A DNA stretch of 64,000 bases from JBCCAG01 sp050331115. Lineage in GTDB: Bacteria; Cyanobacteriota; Cyanobacteriia; CAKZMO01. Shown piece after piece: positions 8,442-17,013 of the stretch; positions within the stretch are counted from its first letter, which is position 1; each line of letters opens with the position of its first letter. Both the position numbers and the translations under genes were made by a program. The notes beneath the pieces are model-generated. The model saw only the letters and a list, made by a program, of their open reading frames with translations, did not search any database and had not been told where the DNA came from. The stretch covers positions 14,739-78,738 of the forward strand of contig JBHJHD010000018.1 of NCBI GenBank assembly GCA_050331115.1, given 5' to 3'.

Positions 8442-9089
8442 CTACAGGCCGTGGGACTGCAGGGTATTGGCCAGCTTCTCCGCCAGCCCTGTCACCCAGC
8501 GCTCGTCCTGCGTCGTGTAGCTGCGGGGCGCGTTGGCCCCCAGCACCATGATGCCGCGATCGCCCAGCGGCTGACAGATCACGCCCTGGGTATTCTCCGG
8601 CAGGTAGTCAAACTCCAATCGGCCGGGGTAAAGCGCTAGCTTCACGAGGTAGACCGGGCGCTGGGTCTCTAGCACCCGCTGAGCTATTACCCCTAGCGTC
8701 ACCGCCGCCGCCGGCCCTAGAACCCCGCGCCGCAGCAAAACGCGCTGATTGTGCCACACCACCACCGACCGGGTCACGGTATTGGTCAGCAGCAGATGCG
8801 AGGCCCAGGCCAGCTCTGTTTTCACCGCTTCCGGCAGGGTCTCCACCAGCTCAAACCCCTCTTCTCCCGCCAGGGTCACCGACTCTGGCGTTACCGGCTG
8901 TACCCGCTGCCACAGCAGCCCCGTCAAAATGAGCACCGCGCTGATCACTACCCCCAACACGTCTGAGCGCGCCTGGCTGTCCGTCAGGGCGGGGGTGAGC
9001 AGGCGATTGAGCAGCAGCAGGGTGCCTGCTAGGCCGCCCGCTATAATGGGAAGCTGCCGTAAAAGCGCGGTTGAGTCTGAATTAGCCAC
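8442..9089 (-). CDS. Cofactor assembly of complex C subunit B (CCB2/CCB4-like)
   Basis: A 215-residue protein with two N-terminal membrane helices (about 12-28 and 43-60), then a soluble domain resembling a degenerate GAF fold. This matches the CCB2/CCB4 family, which takes part in covalent attachment of heme c-i to cytochrome b6 of the cytochrome b6f complex on the stromal/cytoplasmic side of the thylakoid. The call rests on overall architecture and on remembered phrases such as GVICQPLGDRGIMVLGAN; no catalytic residues can be pointed to. It is monocistronic and divergent from the carboxypeptidase gene. Confidence 0.7.
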   Translation of the reverse strand: MANSDSTALLRQLPIIAGGLAGTLLLLNRLLTPALTDSQARSDVLGVVISAVLILTGLLWQRVQPVTPESVTLAGEEGFELVETLPEAVKTELAWASHLLLTNTVTRSVVVWHNQRVLLRRGVLGPAAAVTLGVIAQRVLETQRPVYLVKLALYPGRLEFDYLPENTQGVICQPLGDRGIMVLGANAPRSYTTQDERWVTGLAEKLANTLQSHGL

Positions 9090-9208
9090 GTATTAAGCCG
9101 AGTATTTAGCGGTTTACACTATCTATTGGTTATTAGCCTGTTGGTTTTAGCATCAGCGCTATTTGTAGATTGTAGACACCACAGTAGACATTACAGGAGG
9201 ACGCATTT

Positions 9209-10534
9209 GTGCTTGAGCTGATTGCAGCGGGACTATTCGCAACATCTGAGCCGCCGCCGCTGCTGCGATCTACAAATCTATCAGACTGGATTACCCAAGT
9301 GCCCCTGCAGGCGCTGCTAGAGCCTCAGGATCAGCCCGATGAAGCGGCCCTGCAGGACCTGCAGGCCTACCTAGATTTGCTGGAGCGCTACGGCTGGGCA
9401 GCAGAAGGGCAGAGCGTCTGGTTTCAGTCGGGGCGTGAGGTGCTGGCCCAGCACCAGGGTAAGGAACCCCTCTCGGCCGCCTCCTTGACCAAAATTGCCA
9501 CGACCTTAGTGGCGCTAGAGACCTGGGGCAGCGGTTATCAGTTCGTCACCGGCTTCAGCACCACCGGCAATCTAGAGAACGGCGTGCTGCAGGGCGATCT
9601 GATTGTGCAGGGGGGCAGCAATCCACTGTTTGTGTGGGAAGAGGCGATCGCGGTGGCCAACCAGCTCCAGGACCTGGGAGTAGAGCGGGTGACCGGACAG
9701 CTGATCGTCACCGGTCCGTTTTTCATGAATTACGAGCTAGACCCCATCGTGGCCGGAACGCTGCTGCGAACGGCTTTTGACGACGCCCTGTGGACCGGCG
9801 AGGTAGCGCAGCAGCACGCCCTCATGCCCGCTGGAACGCCCCGCCCGTCCCTGACTATTGACGGGGGCGTGGCGGCCCTAGGCAGCGCCCAAGCGACGAA
9901 TCTCGCGCCTCGGCCTTTGGTCAATCACTATTCCCTTAGCCTGGGGCAGCTCTTAAAGCTGATGAACCTTTACAGCAACAACTTCATGGCGGATCTGCTG
10001 GGGGACCTGCTGGGCGGAGGCGCGGCCCTCAGCCGGCAAGCATCGGAGCTGACCGGGGTACCCTTGAGGGAAATTCAGCTGGCCAATGGATCAGGGCTCG
10101 GGGTCGAAAATCGCCTCTCGGCGCGGGCCGCTACGGCGATGCTGCAGGCGATTCAGGGCCGGCTGCGGCTGCAGAACATGGGGGTGGCCGATGTCTTTCC
10201 CGTGGCGGGCCTGGACGTGGGTACCCTGCAGGGCCGCGATATCCCCAGCTCGGCAGCCGTTAAAACGGGTACCCTAGCCGCCGTCAGCGCCCTAGCCGGT
10301 GTCCTGCCCACCCGCGATCGCGGGCTGGTGTGGTTTTCCATCATTAATTCTGGCAGCAATCTGGTTGAGCTTAGGGCCCAGCAGGACTACCTGCTCCAAG
10401 ACCTCGCCCAAATTTGGGGCGCGGCGGCGTTGGCAAACGTACCCTCTCGGCAGCGCGAGGTGCTGGGGGACCCAGGGCGGGTCGAGCCCCTGGCAGAGGC
10501 GCTCAGTCGCAATCAGACGATTACGGAACGATAG
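9209..10534 (+). CDS. dacB: PBP4-type D-alanyl-D-alanine carboxypeptidase
   Basis: A 441-residue serine peptidase S13/PBP4 homologue that trims or opens peptidoglycan cross-links in the periplasm. The three active-site motifs are present and in order: SxxK at Ser92-Leu-Thr-Lys95, SxN at Ser256-Asn-Asn258 and KTG at Lys352-Thr-Gly354. The long insert between the first two motifs is typical of PBP4 rather than of low-mass PBP5. The start is GTG at 9209, preceded by a strong AGGAGG ribosome site. The N-terminal hydrophobic stretch is short, so a signal peptide is not obvious. A pentapeptide gene follows after 70 bases. Confidence 0.88.
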   Translation: MLELIAAGLFATSEPPPLLRSTNLSDWITQVPLQALLEPQDQPDEAALQDLQAYLDLLERYGWAAEGQSVWFQSGREVLAQHQGKEPLSAASLTKIATTLVALETWGSGYQFVTGFSTTGNLENGVLQGDLIVQGGSNPLFVWEEAIAVANQLQDLGVERVTGQLIVTGPFFMNYELDPIVAGTLLRTAFDDALWTGEVAQQHALMPAGTPRPSLTIDGGVAALGSAQATNLAPRPLVNHYSLSLGQLLKLMNLYSNNFMADLLGDLLGGGAALSRQASELTGVPLREIQLANGSGLGVENRLSARAATAMLQAIQGRLRLQNMGVADVFPVAGLDVGTLQGRDIPSSAAVKTGTLAAVSALAGVLPTRDRGLVWFSIINSGSNLVELRAQQDYLLQDLAQIWGAAALANVPSRQREVLGDPGRVEPLAEALSRNQTITER

Positions 10535-10550
10535 CGAGACGCCGCTGAGG

Positions 10551-10576
10551 GGTTGTCTACACTGGTTGTCTACACT
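10551..10576. repeat. 13-base tandem duplication upstream of the pentapeptide gene
   Basis: GGTTGTCTACACT is present twice without a gap (10551-10563 and 10564-10576), in the 70-base spacer before the pentapeptide-repeat gene. Confidence 0.85.
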
Positions 10577-10604
10577 GGAGGTACATCGACAAAAGGACGT
10601 CGCT

Positions 10605-11600
10605 ATGGTGGCCTGGACATTAGATAAGCGAGACATTCGCGCCTTCGCAATTGTGGCCACTTTCGTGACGCTGCTGGCGGGCATTGGCCTGGCCTTACTT
10701 TCTCGCCAGGTGGTCAAAGCCAAGCGCGTCAGCCGGCTGCTGGAGACCGGCAGCTGCGACAGCTGTGATTTAGACGGCATTACCCTACGCCAGGCGGATT
10801 TGGCAAACACCAGCGTCCACGACGCCAGCCTCCGAGACGTGAATCTGGCAGAGGCTGACATGGGCGGCATTAACCTGGCAGAGTCGGTGCTCAGCGGGGC
10901 AAACCTGACGCGCGCTAACCTGTCGGGAGCGGACCTGAGCGGGGCCGTGCTCAGCGGCGCAGTCCTCAATGAGGCCATTTTGATCCAGGCCGATCTGCGC
11001 GGCACCTACATCGGCGATGCTTCCCTAGTAGAAGCCATTCTCGATGACGCCGTGCTGGGGGACGCTATCCTGACGCGCACTAGTCTGCGCGGCGCCCATC
11101 TCGGGGGCGCTAACCTGCAGCGGGCGGACCTAGGCGGCGCAGACCTGCGGGAGGCGCGGCTGCGGGAGGCGCAGATGGTGCGCATCAATTTAGGGGATGC
11201 AGATCTCGATGGTGCCGACCTGTTTGGCGCCGATCTGCGGCGGGCGGACCTGCGTCGGGCCTCCCTTAGGCGGGCGGACCTGCGCAAGGCTAACCTGAGG
11301 GACGCCAATCTCAGCAGCGCCAACCTCTCTAAAACCGACCTATCTGAAACCAACCTGTCTCGGACGTTTTTTAGGGAGACCGATCTCTCACAGGCGGTGC
11401 TGCGCGGCAGCAATCTCCGCAGTGCGGCCCTGTTCCAAGCTAATTTGCGGGGCGCCGATTTACGAGAGACCCTGCTTCAGGGCACCAACTTCCGCCGGGC
11501 AGACCTGACGGACGCCAATTTAGAGGGTGTGGACTTGAGCAGCGCCCTCCTCTGTGACACCCAGATGCCCAACGGCGCGGTTTCAGACCGAGACTGCTAG
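10605..11600 (+). CDS. Membrane-anchored pentapeptide-repeat protein
   Basis: A 331-residue protein. An N-terminal membrane helix (about residues 12-35) is followed by roughly 50 consecutive A(D/N)LXX pentapeptides that should fold as a right-handed quadrilateral beta-helix. A short Cys-containing linker (GSCDSCD) lies between the two. The frame is open further upstream, but the ATG at 10605 (MVAWTLDKRD) is chosen because it follows the carboxypeptidase stop and an AAAGGA ribosome site. Such proteins are abundant in cyanobacteria and mostly of unknown role. The helix predicts that the beta-helix stands on the membrane surface. Confidence 0.85.
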   Translation: MVAWTLDKRDIRAFAIVATFVTLLAGIGLALLSRQVVKAKRVSRLLETGSCDSCDLDGITLRQADLANTSVHDASLRDVNLAEADMGGINLAESVLSGANLTRANLSGADLSGAVLSGAVLNEAILIQADLRGTYIGDASLVEAILDDAVLGDAILTRTSLRGAHLGGANLQRADLGGADLREARLREAQMVRINLGDADLDGADLFGADLRRADLRRASLRRADLRKANLRDANLSSANLSKTDLSETNLSRTFFRETDLSQAVLRGSNLRSAALFQANLRGADLRETLLQGTNFRRADLTDANLEGVDLSSALLCDTQMPNGAVSDRDC

Positions 11601-11683
11601 AGCTGGTTGCGTTTTTTGAAACTCTGGCGGCGGCGAGCGGGCTGCCGTGCCAGAGTAGGGGCGATGTTGCTGAGTAAGAGCCC

Positions 11684-14275
11684 ATGAAAACCCGACCGCC
11701 GATCGCCCCTAAAAACCGGTTTAAGGCCTTTGGAAAGGCGGCACCCCTGGCTGTGGTAGCGCTAGTGCCCGCTGCCGCGATCGCGATCGTGGGGCTCAGG
11801 TCAATCTCAGTGGCGCAGATTTTAGGGACCCAGATTTCAGAAAACCAGACTTTAGGGGCACAGACGCCGGGGCGCAGGCTGCCGGTCGCTGAGCCCTATG
11901 GGGCCGAGCCGGCAAGCCCGGCAGACGCAGCGGCCCCGCAGCCCTCGGGGCTCTATGCCTCCGAAGGGCAGGCTTTCACGCTGCAGCACACCGACATGCA
12001 GGCCCAGATCAGCGGCAATTTGGCTCGCGTCGAGGTCACCCAGACCTTTGAAAATCCGTTTGATGAGGCTTTGGAAGCGGTCTATGTCTTTCCGCTGCCG
12101 GACGAGGCCGCCGTAGACGATATGGAGATTCGCGTTGGCGATCGCGTTATTCAGGGGGACATCAAGCGCCGAGAAGAGGCCCAAGAAATCTACGACCAGG
12201 CCCAGGAGGAAGGGCGTACGGCGGGGCTGCTAGAGCAAGAGCGGGCCAATATCTTCACCCAGTCGGTGGCCAACATTCGACCTGGAGAAGCGGTTGAGGT
12301 CACCCTGCGCTATACCGAGTCCCTGACCTTTGAAGGCGACAGCTACGAATTTGTGTTTCCCACGGTGGTGGGGCCGCGCTACATCCCTGGTAGCCCGCTT
12401 GGGGAGGTATCAGAAGCGGGTACCGACCAGGTGCCCGACGCGGGTCGCATCACGCCCCCCATACTGCCGCCGGAGGTGCGCTCAGGCCACGACCTGTCGG
12501 CCACGGTGCGCTTCGACGGCGACATGCCCATTCAGGGGGTGCGATCGCCGTCCCACGAGCTTTTAGTCTCAGACCGCGTCAGAAGCGAGGGCGGCGTCCT
12601 GGAGACGACTCAGGTGCAGCTCGCCCCCAACGACACTATCCCCAACAAAGACTTCATTCTCCGCTACCGGGTCAGCGGCGAAACCACCCAGGCCGCCCTG
12701 CTCACCCAAGCTGACGACCGGGGCGGTCACTTTGCCTTCTACCTAATTCCGGCATTGGACTATCGCCCAGAGGAGATCGTGCCTAAGGATGTGGTGTTCC
12801 TGATTGACACCTCCGGCTCCCAGCAGGGCGCGCCCCTGGCCCAGTCGAAGCGGCTGATGGCCCGCATGCTGGAGGGTCTCAACCCCGACGACACCTTTAC
12901 GATAATCGACTTTGCCAACACCACCACCCGGCTGTCGCCGACGCCCTTGGCCAACACCGCCAATAACCGCCGCCGCGCCGCTCAGTACGTGGAGACTCTC
13001 ACCGCCAGCGGCGGCACCGAGCTACTCAACGGCGTCAAGGCAGTACTCAGCTTTCCCCCGGCACCAGAAGGGCGGTTGCGCAGTGTGGTGCTGCTCACCG
13101 ACGGCTATATCGGTAATGAGGCAGCGGTGATTGACGAGGTGCGGCTGCAGCTGCAGGCAGGCAACCGGCTCTATAGCTTTGGGGTGGGCAGTTCGGTCAA
13201 CCGCTTTTTGCTGGACCGGCTGGGAGAAGTGGGCCGCGGGCTATCGCTGGCGGTGCGGCAGGACGAGCCGGTGGAGGCGGTGATCGATCGCTTCTTGGGC
13301 CGCATCAGCAACCCGGTGCTCACCAACCTAGAGGTCACCTGGGAGGGCGTAGGCGATTCCGTTATCTATCCCCAAGCCCCGCCTGACCTGTTCGACCAGC
13401 AGCCCCTGGTAATCTTTGGGCGCGTGGGCGATCGCCAGCCGGGCAGGCTGCGGGTCACCGGCACCCTAGCCAACGGTGAACCCTACGAGACGGTGCTACC
13501 CGTACGGTTTGACGAGGCGGGTAACCCGGCGATCGCCCAGCTCTGGGGACGCGCCCGCATTAAGGATGCCATGCTCGACATGGCAGGCGGCGAGACGGTG
13601 TCTGGCGTGGAGGCCGTGACTCAGACGGCCCTGGACTACCGGCTGCTGTCGGCCTACACGGCGTTTGTGGCCGTGAGTGAAGAGGTGCGGGTAGACCCGG
13701 ACGGCACCCGGCGCCGGGTAGAGGTGCCTGTGGCGCTGCCGGAGGGGGTGAGCTACGAGGGGATCTTTGGTCCAGGCTCAGCAGAGACGGGCGCTGTGCC
13801 GACCGGCGCCGCAGCGTCCAGATTGCAGAGCGCGCCAGCACCGATGACGGGGGCCGATATGTCGTCCCCGCGCATGCCGGCTCTGCCTACGGCCCCGCCC
13901 GTTGCTGAGTCTACGATTGCGCCAGAAGCAGAGTCTGCTGAGGCCCAGGTCAGCGTTGAGGTCGAGGGCCTTGACGTCACCCTAGACGCTGAGACGCGCC
14001 AGCAGCTCGTGGCGTCGCTAGAGGCGCAGCTTCAGGGCGTGGCCGCCTCTGGGGCCGCCTCTGGAACCGCCTCTGGAACCGCCTCTGAGGCTGGCGCTGC
14101 GGTATGGCGGTTACGCCTGCAACAGGGTCGGGTGGTGCAGGTGCTGCTGGATGAGGAAGCGACAACGCTGCAGGCGCGATCGCTGCTGACTGAACTGCGG
14201 CAGCGGCTGCAGGGATGGCGATCGCCCGTGGGCCTTGAGGGCTTGGTGCGGGTGAGCATCGAGATCGGTGGGTAG
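11684..14275 (+). CDS. VIT and von Willebrand factor A domain protein
   Basis: An 863-residue protein with an N-terminal hydrophobic segment (about 20-45, signal peptide or anchor), a VIT domain (about 91-220, as in inter-alpha-trypsin inhibitor heavy chains) and a vWA domain beginning near residue 368. The vWA metal-binding motif is intact: Asp375-Thr-Ser377-Gly-Ser379. The C-terminal third is Ala/Pro/Glu-rich and contains a 12-base repeat at 14041-14088 (ASG/TASG units), then a final small domain. The protein is probably exported and takes part in adhesion or protein assembly at the cell surface. It may share a transcript with the pentapeptide gene 83 bases upstream. Confidence 0.88.
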   Translation: MKTRPPIAPKNRFKAFGKAAPLAVVALVPAAAIAIVGLRSISVAQILGTQISENQTLGAQTPGRRLPVAEPYGAEPASPADAAAPQPSGLYASEGQAFTLQHTDMQAQISGNLARVEVTQTFENPFDEALEAVYVFPLPDEAAVDDMEIRVGDRVIQGDIKRREEAQEIYDQAQEEGRTAGLLEQERANIFTQSVANIRPGEAVEVTLRYTESLTFEGDSYEFVFPTVVGPRYIPGSPLGEVSEAGTDQVPDAGRITPPILPPEVRSGHDLSATVRFDGDMPIQGVRSPSHELLVSDRVRSEGGVLETTQVQLAPNDTIPNKDFILRYRVSGETTQAALLTQADDRGGHFAFYLIPALDYRPEEIVPKDVVFLIDTSGSQQGAPLAQSKRLMARMLEGLNPDDTFTIIDFANTTTRLSPTPLANTANNRRRAAQYVETLTASGGTELLNGVKAVLSFPPAPEGRLRSVVLLTDGYIGNEAAVIDEVRLQLQAGNRLYSFGVGSSVNRFLLDRLGEVGRGLSLAVRQDEPVEAVIDRFLGRISNPVLTNLEVTWEGVGDSVIYPQAPPDLFDQQPLVIFGRVGDRQPGRLRVTGTLANGEPYETVLPVRFDEAGNPAIAQLWGRARIKDAMLDMAGGETVSGVEAVTQTALDYRLLSAYTAFVAVSEEVRVDPDGTRRRVEVPVALPEGVSYEGIFGPGSAETGAVPTGAAASRLQSAPAPMTGADMSSPRMPALPTAPPVAESTIAPEAESAEAQVSVEVEGLDVTLDAETRQQLVASLEAQLQGVAASGAASGTASGTASEAGAAVWRLRLQQGRVVQVLLDEEATTLQARSLLTELRQRLQGWRSPVGLEGLVRVSIEIGG

Positions 14276-14342
14276 CGCTAGCGTTCCTCTCGTGCAGCTA
14301 GAGCTTACCTAAACTGAGTTTTGGGTTCAGAGCGGCTTCAGC

Positions 14343-14378
14343 CCAGCGCTGTTCACGCTTCTCAGTGAACAGCGCTGG
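14343..14378. terminator. Perfect 14-bp hairpin after the VIT/vWA gene
   Basis: CCAGCGCTGTTCAC (14343-14356) and GTGAACAGCGCTGG (14365-14378) form a perfect stem with an 8-base loop, 68 bases after the stop codon. No T run follows, so it may be a Rho-independent-like terminator, an mRNA-stabilising hairpin or a dispersed palindrome. Confidence 0.5.
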
Positions 14379-14446
14379 TACTCGACATCGCTCACGCCGG
14401 CTGCTGCCGCGTCAAGCCTGAACCCACCTCAAGACGAGCTAATTCT

Positions 14447-14815
14447 ATGGAAGCGTCTACCCCTAATCCCCTCACTCCCCTGGCGCTGCTTAAGAAGCAG
14501 CTGATTGCAGACGGCATCACCAGCTTCAAAGCCATTGCCGAGGCGCTTCATCAGCAAAAGCAGCGCCAAAGCCAGATGGGCCTCTACTCCCAGGATCGCT
14601 ATACCCTGGGGGGCAGTGATACCGAGGCCGTCGTCTCGCCCTCAACCGGCCAGATGCACAACTCGGTTTTGTGGTGCATCAACCACTACACCGGGCTAAA
14701 CCGCAACCGCAGCGTCATTCGCAAGGTAGCTGAGGCCGTCCAAACCTGCGGTGCGGGGTCGGGTACCTCTGCGCTCTCGGGGGGCATGAGCGCCACTTCT
14801 TTACGCTATCTATAG
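14447..14815 (+). pseudogene. Alpha-oxoamine synthase-like gene, N-terminal remnant
   Basis: This is a 122-residue stub. Residues 75-115 (NHYTGLNRNRSVIRKV, then TCGAGSGTSALSGG) match the N-terminal part of PLP enzymes of the 5-aminolevulinate synthase/AONS/KBL/CqsA group, where the consensus is N-x-YLGL, then an AGSGGSR-L-G segment. The reading frame then ends, so the PLP lysine and almost the whole catalytic domain are missing; no continuation is visible in any frame of the 200 bases before gnd. It is probably a deletion remnant. A translated short protein with another role cannot be excluded, since the frame is clean. Confidence 0.6.
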
Positions 14816-14827
14816 CCTCTGCGACCT

Positions 14828-14851
14828 TGATGCCCCATTAACGGGGCATCA
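14828..14851. terminator. GC-rich hairpin after the oxoamine synthase remnant
   Basis: TGATGCCCC and GGGGCATCA form a 9-bp stem with an ATTAAC loop. It is located 12 bases after the stop codon and upstream of gnd. A TTAA follows, but there is no long T run. Confidence 0.5.
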
Positions 14852-15016
14852 TTAATCGCATCTTCATGATCTATCGCTATAACTAACTATGGGAGTTAGT
14901 CAGACATCAAACCCTGACCCAAGCCTAAAGAAAGTCTTTGGAGGGACAGACCTTTCGGATAATCTTGACTACTCTGGAACAGACATCTTCATATTTGGTA
15001 AAGAGGTATAGCGTAA

Positions 15017-16423
15017 ATGGCACAGAGCTTTGGTTTAATCGGCCTAGCCGTTATGGGAGAGAACCTGGCGCTCAACGTAGAGCGCAACGGGTTTCCTGTT
15101 GCAGTCTACAACCGCACCGCTGAGAAGACTGAGCGCTTTATGGCGGAGCGAGCCGAAGGAAAGAATATTAAAGCCACTTACTCTCTAGAGGATTTTGTTA
15201 AGTCCCTCGAGCGGCCTCGCAGAATTTTAGTCATGGTCAAAGCCGGTGGTCCCGTTGACGCCGTCATCGATCAGCTTAAGCCGCTGCTGCAGGAAGACGA
15301 CATGATCATCGACGGCGGCAACTCCCTCTACGAAGACACGGAGCGCCGCGTCAAGGACCTAGAGTCTGCCGGACTCAGCTTCATCGGCATGGGGGTCAGC
15401 GGGGGTGAAGAAGGGGCGCTTAACGGGCCTAGCCTGATGCCGGGGGGCACCAAGGCCGCCTACGAAGCTATTGAGCCCATCGTCAATAAGATTGCCGCGC
15501 AGGTCGACGACGGCCCCTGCGTCACCTACATCGGACCGGGCGGGGCCGGGCATTACGTGAAGATGGTGCACAACGGCATCGAGTACGGCGATATGCAGCT
15601 GATTGCAGAAGCCTACGACCTGCTGAAGAACGTTGCGGGTTTGAGCAACGACGAACTGCACGAGGTGTTTGCCCAGTGGAACACTACCGAAGAGCTCGAC
15701 TCCTTCTTAATTGAAATCACCGCCGAGATCTTCACCAAAATGGACCCTGAGACGGATAAATCCACCGTCGACATCATTCTCGATTCGGCCAGCCAAAAAG
15801 GAACCGGCCGCTGGACCGTAGTCAGCGCGCTGGAAATGGGGGTCCCTGTTCCCACTATCTTCGCCGCCGTCAATGCGCGGGTGATGTCCTCCTATAAAGA
15901 GGAGCGGGTTGCCGCATCCAAGCAGCTCGAGGGGCCTGAGGCCAAGTACCAGGGCGACGCTAAAGCCCTCGTCAACAAGATTAGAGACGCGCTCTACTGC
16001 TCAAAGATTTGCTCCTACGCCCAGGGCATGGCGCTGTTGAGCAAGGCGTCGGATGAGTTTGGTTACGACCTCGACCTGGGGGAGACGGCCCGCATCTGGA
16101 AGGGCGGCTGCATCATCCGGGCTCGCTTCCTCGACAAGATTAAAGAGGCTTACCACCAAAACCCCAAGCTAGCTAACCTGCTGCTAGCCCCCGAGTTCAT
16201 CCAAACAATTCTCGATCGCCAACAGGCCTGGCGTGAGGTGCTGACCACGGCAAATACCTTAGGTATTGCGGTGCCGGCTTTTAGCGCTTCCCTCGACTAC
16301 TTCGATAGCTACCGCCGCGGGGTGCTGCCGCAAAATCTCACCCAGGCTCAGCGGGACTACTTCGGAGCCCATACCTACAAGCGGGTCGATAAGGAAGGTA
16401 CGTTCCACACCCAGTGGTTTTAG
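15017..16423 (+). CDS. gnd: 6-phosphogluconate dehydrogenase (decarboxylating)
   Basis: A 468-residue enzyme of the oxidative pentose phosphate pathway: 6-phosphogluconate + NADP+ gives ribulose 5-phosphate + CO2 + NADPH, the main dark NADPH source in cyanobacteria. The N-terminal Rossmann motif is GLAVMGENLALNVERNG (about 7-23). The substrate and catalytic segments GVSGGEEGALNGPS (about 128-141) and GPGGAGHYVKMVHNGIEYG (about 175-193, containing the catalytic Lys and the HNGIEY signature) are intact. The length is standard. It is monocistronic, with a long structured intergenic region behind it. Confidence 0.97.
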   Translation: MAQSFGLIGLAVMGENLALNVERNGFPVAVYNRTAEKTERFMAERAEGKNIKATYSLEDFVKSLERPRRILVMVKAGGPVDAVIDQLKPLLQEDDMIIDGGNSLYEDTERRVKDLESAGLSFIGMGVSGGEEGALNGPSLMPGGTKAAYEAIEPIVNKIAAQVDDGPCVTYIGPGGAGHYVKMVHNGIEYGDMQLIAEAYDLLKNVAGLSNDELHEVFAQWNTTEELDSFLIEITAEIFTKMDPETDKSTVDIILDSASQKGTGRWTVVSALEMGVPVPTIFAAVNARVMSSYKEERVAASKQLEGPEAKYQGDAKALVNKIRDALYCSKICSYAQGMALLSKASDEFGYDLDLGETARIWKGGCIIRARFLDKIKEAYHQNPKLANLLLAPEFIQTILDRQQAWREVLTTANTLGIAVPAFSASLDYFDSYRRGVLPQNLTQAQRDYFGAHTYKRVDKEGTFHTQWF

Positions 16424-16438
16424 GTGGGCTCGCGCTGC

Positions 16439-16470
16439 GATCGCAGCCCATCTAGATCGCAGCCCATCTA
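16439..16470. repeat. 16-base tandem duplication after gnd
   Basis: GATCGCAGCCCATCTA occurs twice in direct contact (16439-16454 and 16455-16470). The first copy overlaps a HIP1 octamer. Confidence 0.85.
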
Positions 16471-16477
16471 GTACGTT

Positions 16478-16604
16478 GCCCCAGTGGTTTAGGACAGCGC
16501 GATTGGCCCAAAGCCTTGGCGTCTCGTAGACAGCTGGGCGCGCAATTGTCCCAATGCAGCAGGGCAATTGCGATGGCGCGAGGCCTCAAACCCGATAGGT
16601 CGCC
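16478..16604 (+). repeat. Structured repeat, copy A (candidate non-coding RNA)
   Basis: Copy A aligns with copy B over its whole length with few gaps, sharing TTAGGACA, CTTGRCGT and CTGGGCGCGCAA blocks. It can fold into P1 (16480-16488 with 16530-16538, partly paired) and P2 (GCAATTG 16542-16548 plus CCC, with GGG plus CAATTGC 16565-16571, one bulged T). Differences from copy B keep the stems paired. The strand is assigned arbitrarily; transcription is not shown. Confidence 0.55.
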
Positions 16605-16718
16605 ATTGGTGACCGAATAGACGCAGTCGGGCCTCAGCAAATTCATCAGCGCGGGCAGCAAGGGGTAAACCTCTGCTGCCCGCGCTTTTGCGAACAGCTT
16701 TATCCCCTCTATTGCACT

Positions 16719-16847
16719 GGCCCAGTTGCTTAGGACAATCCAGTCGGCTAAACCCTTGACGTTATCTTGTGCAACTGGGCGCGCAAATGCCCTAATGCAT
16801 CAAGGCATTTGCCGTAGGACGAGACTTTCGACTCAAAGTCCGACGCC
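16719..16847 (+). repeat. Structured repeat, copy B (candidate non-coding RNA)
   Basis: P1 here is a perfect 9-bp stem (CCCAGTTGC 16721-16729 with GCAACTGGG 16771-16779). P2 is a perfect 9-bp stem (GCAAATGCC 16783-16791 with GGCATTTGC 16804-16812). A third hairpin GACTTT/AAAGTC follows at about 16822-16839. Relative to copy A, a C-G pair replaces T-A in P1 and an A-T pair replaces T-A in P2, which is what a conserved RNA fold would give. Confidence 0.55.
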
Positions 16848-16894
16848 ACATAGATCATAGGACACACAAAGGCCTGAACAAATCTGTACCTCAC

Positions 16895-16956
16895 GCAATT
16901 GAAAATTGCTATAACGTTATAATCTTGGCGTTATTCTCGGCCTTTTGTCCCCGAGA
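16895..16956 (+). promoter_or_regulatory. Possible promoter and 5' leader hairpins for the next gene
   Basis: A perfect -10 hexamer TATAAT lies at 16918-16923 inside a palindromic stretch (ATAACGTTAT), 91 bases before the start codon at 17014. No good -35 element is seen at the right distance. A hairpin GCAATT/AATTGC (16895-16909) precedes it, and a hairpin TCTCGG/CCGAGA (16935-16956) would lie in the leader. Confidence 0.35.
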
Positions 16957-17013
16957 TAGCTATTCTAGTTAAAGTCAACAGGGGTACCCCCCACCATTCC
17001 CCGCTAAACCGCT

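Larger units (their letters stand above)
16424..17013. other. 590-base intergenic region with repeats and hairpins
   Basis: There is no credible protein gene here. The region holds a 16-base tandem duplication (16439-16470), two diverged copies of a roughly 125-base structured repeat (16478-16604 and 16719-16847), hairpins at 16895-16909 and 16935-16956, and a TATAAT at 16918-16923 that could serve the downstream gene. Confidence 0.75.

Noticed and set aside
10299..10604. Longer start for the pentapeptide protein inside dacB
   Set aside because: The added 102 codons overlap the conserved dacB C-terminal coding region; the ATG at 10605 with a ribosome site follows the dacB stop.
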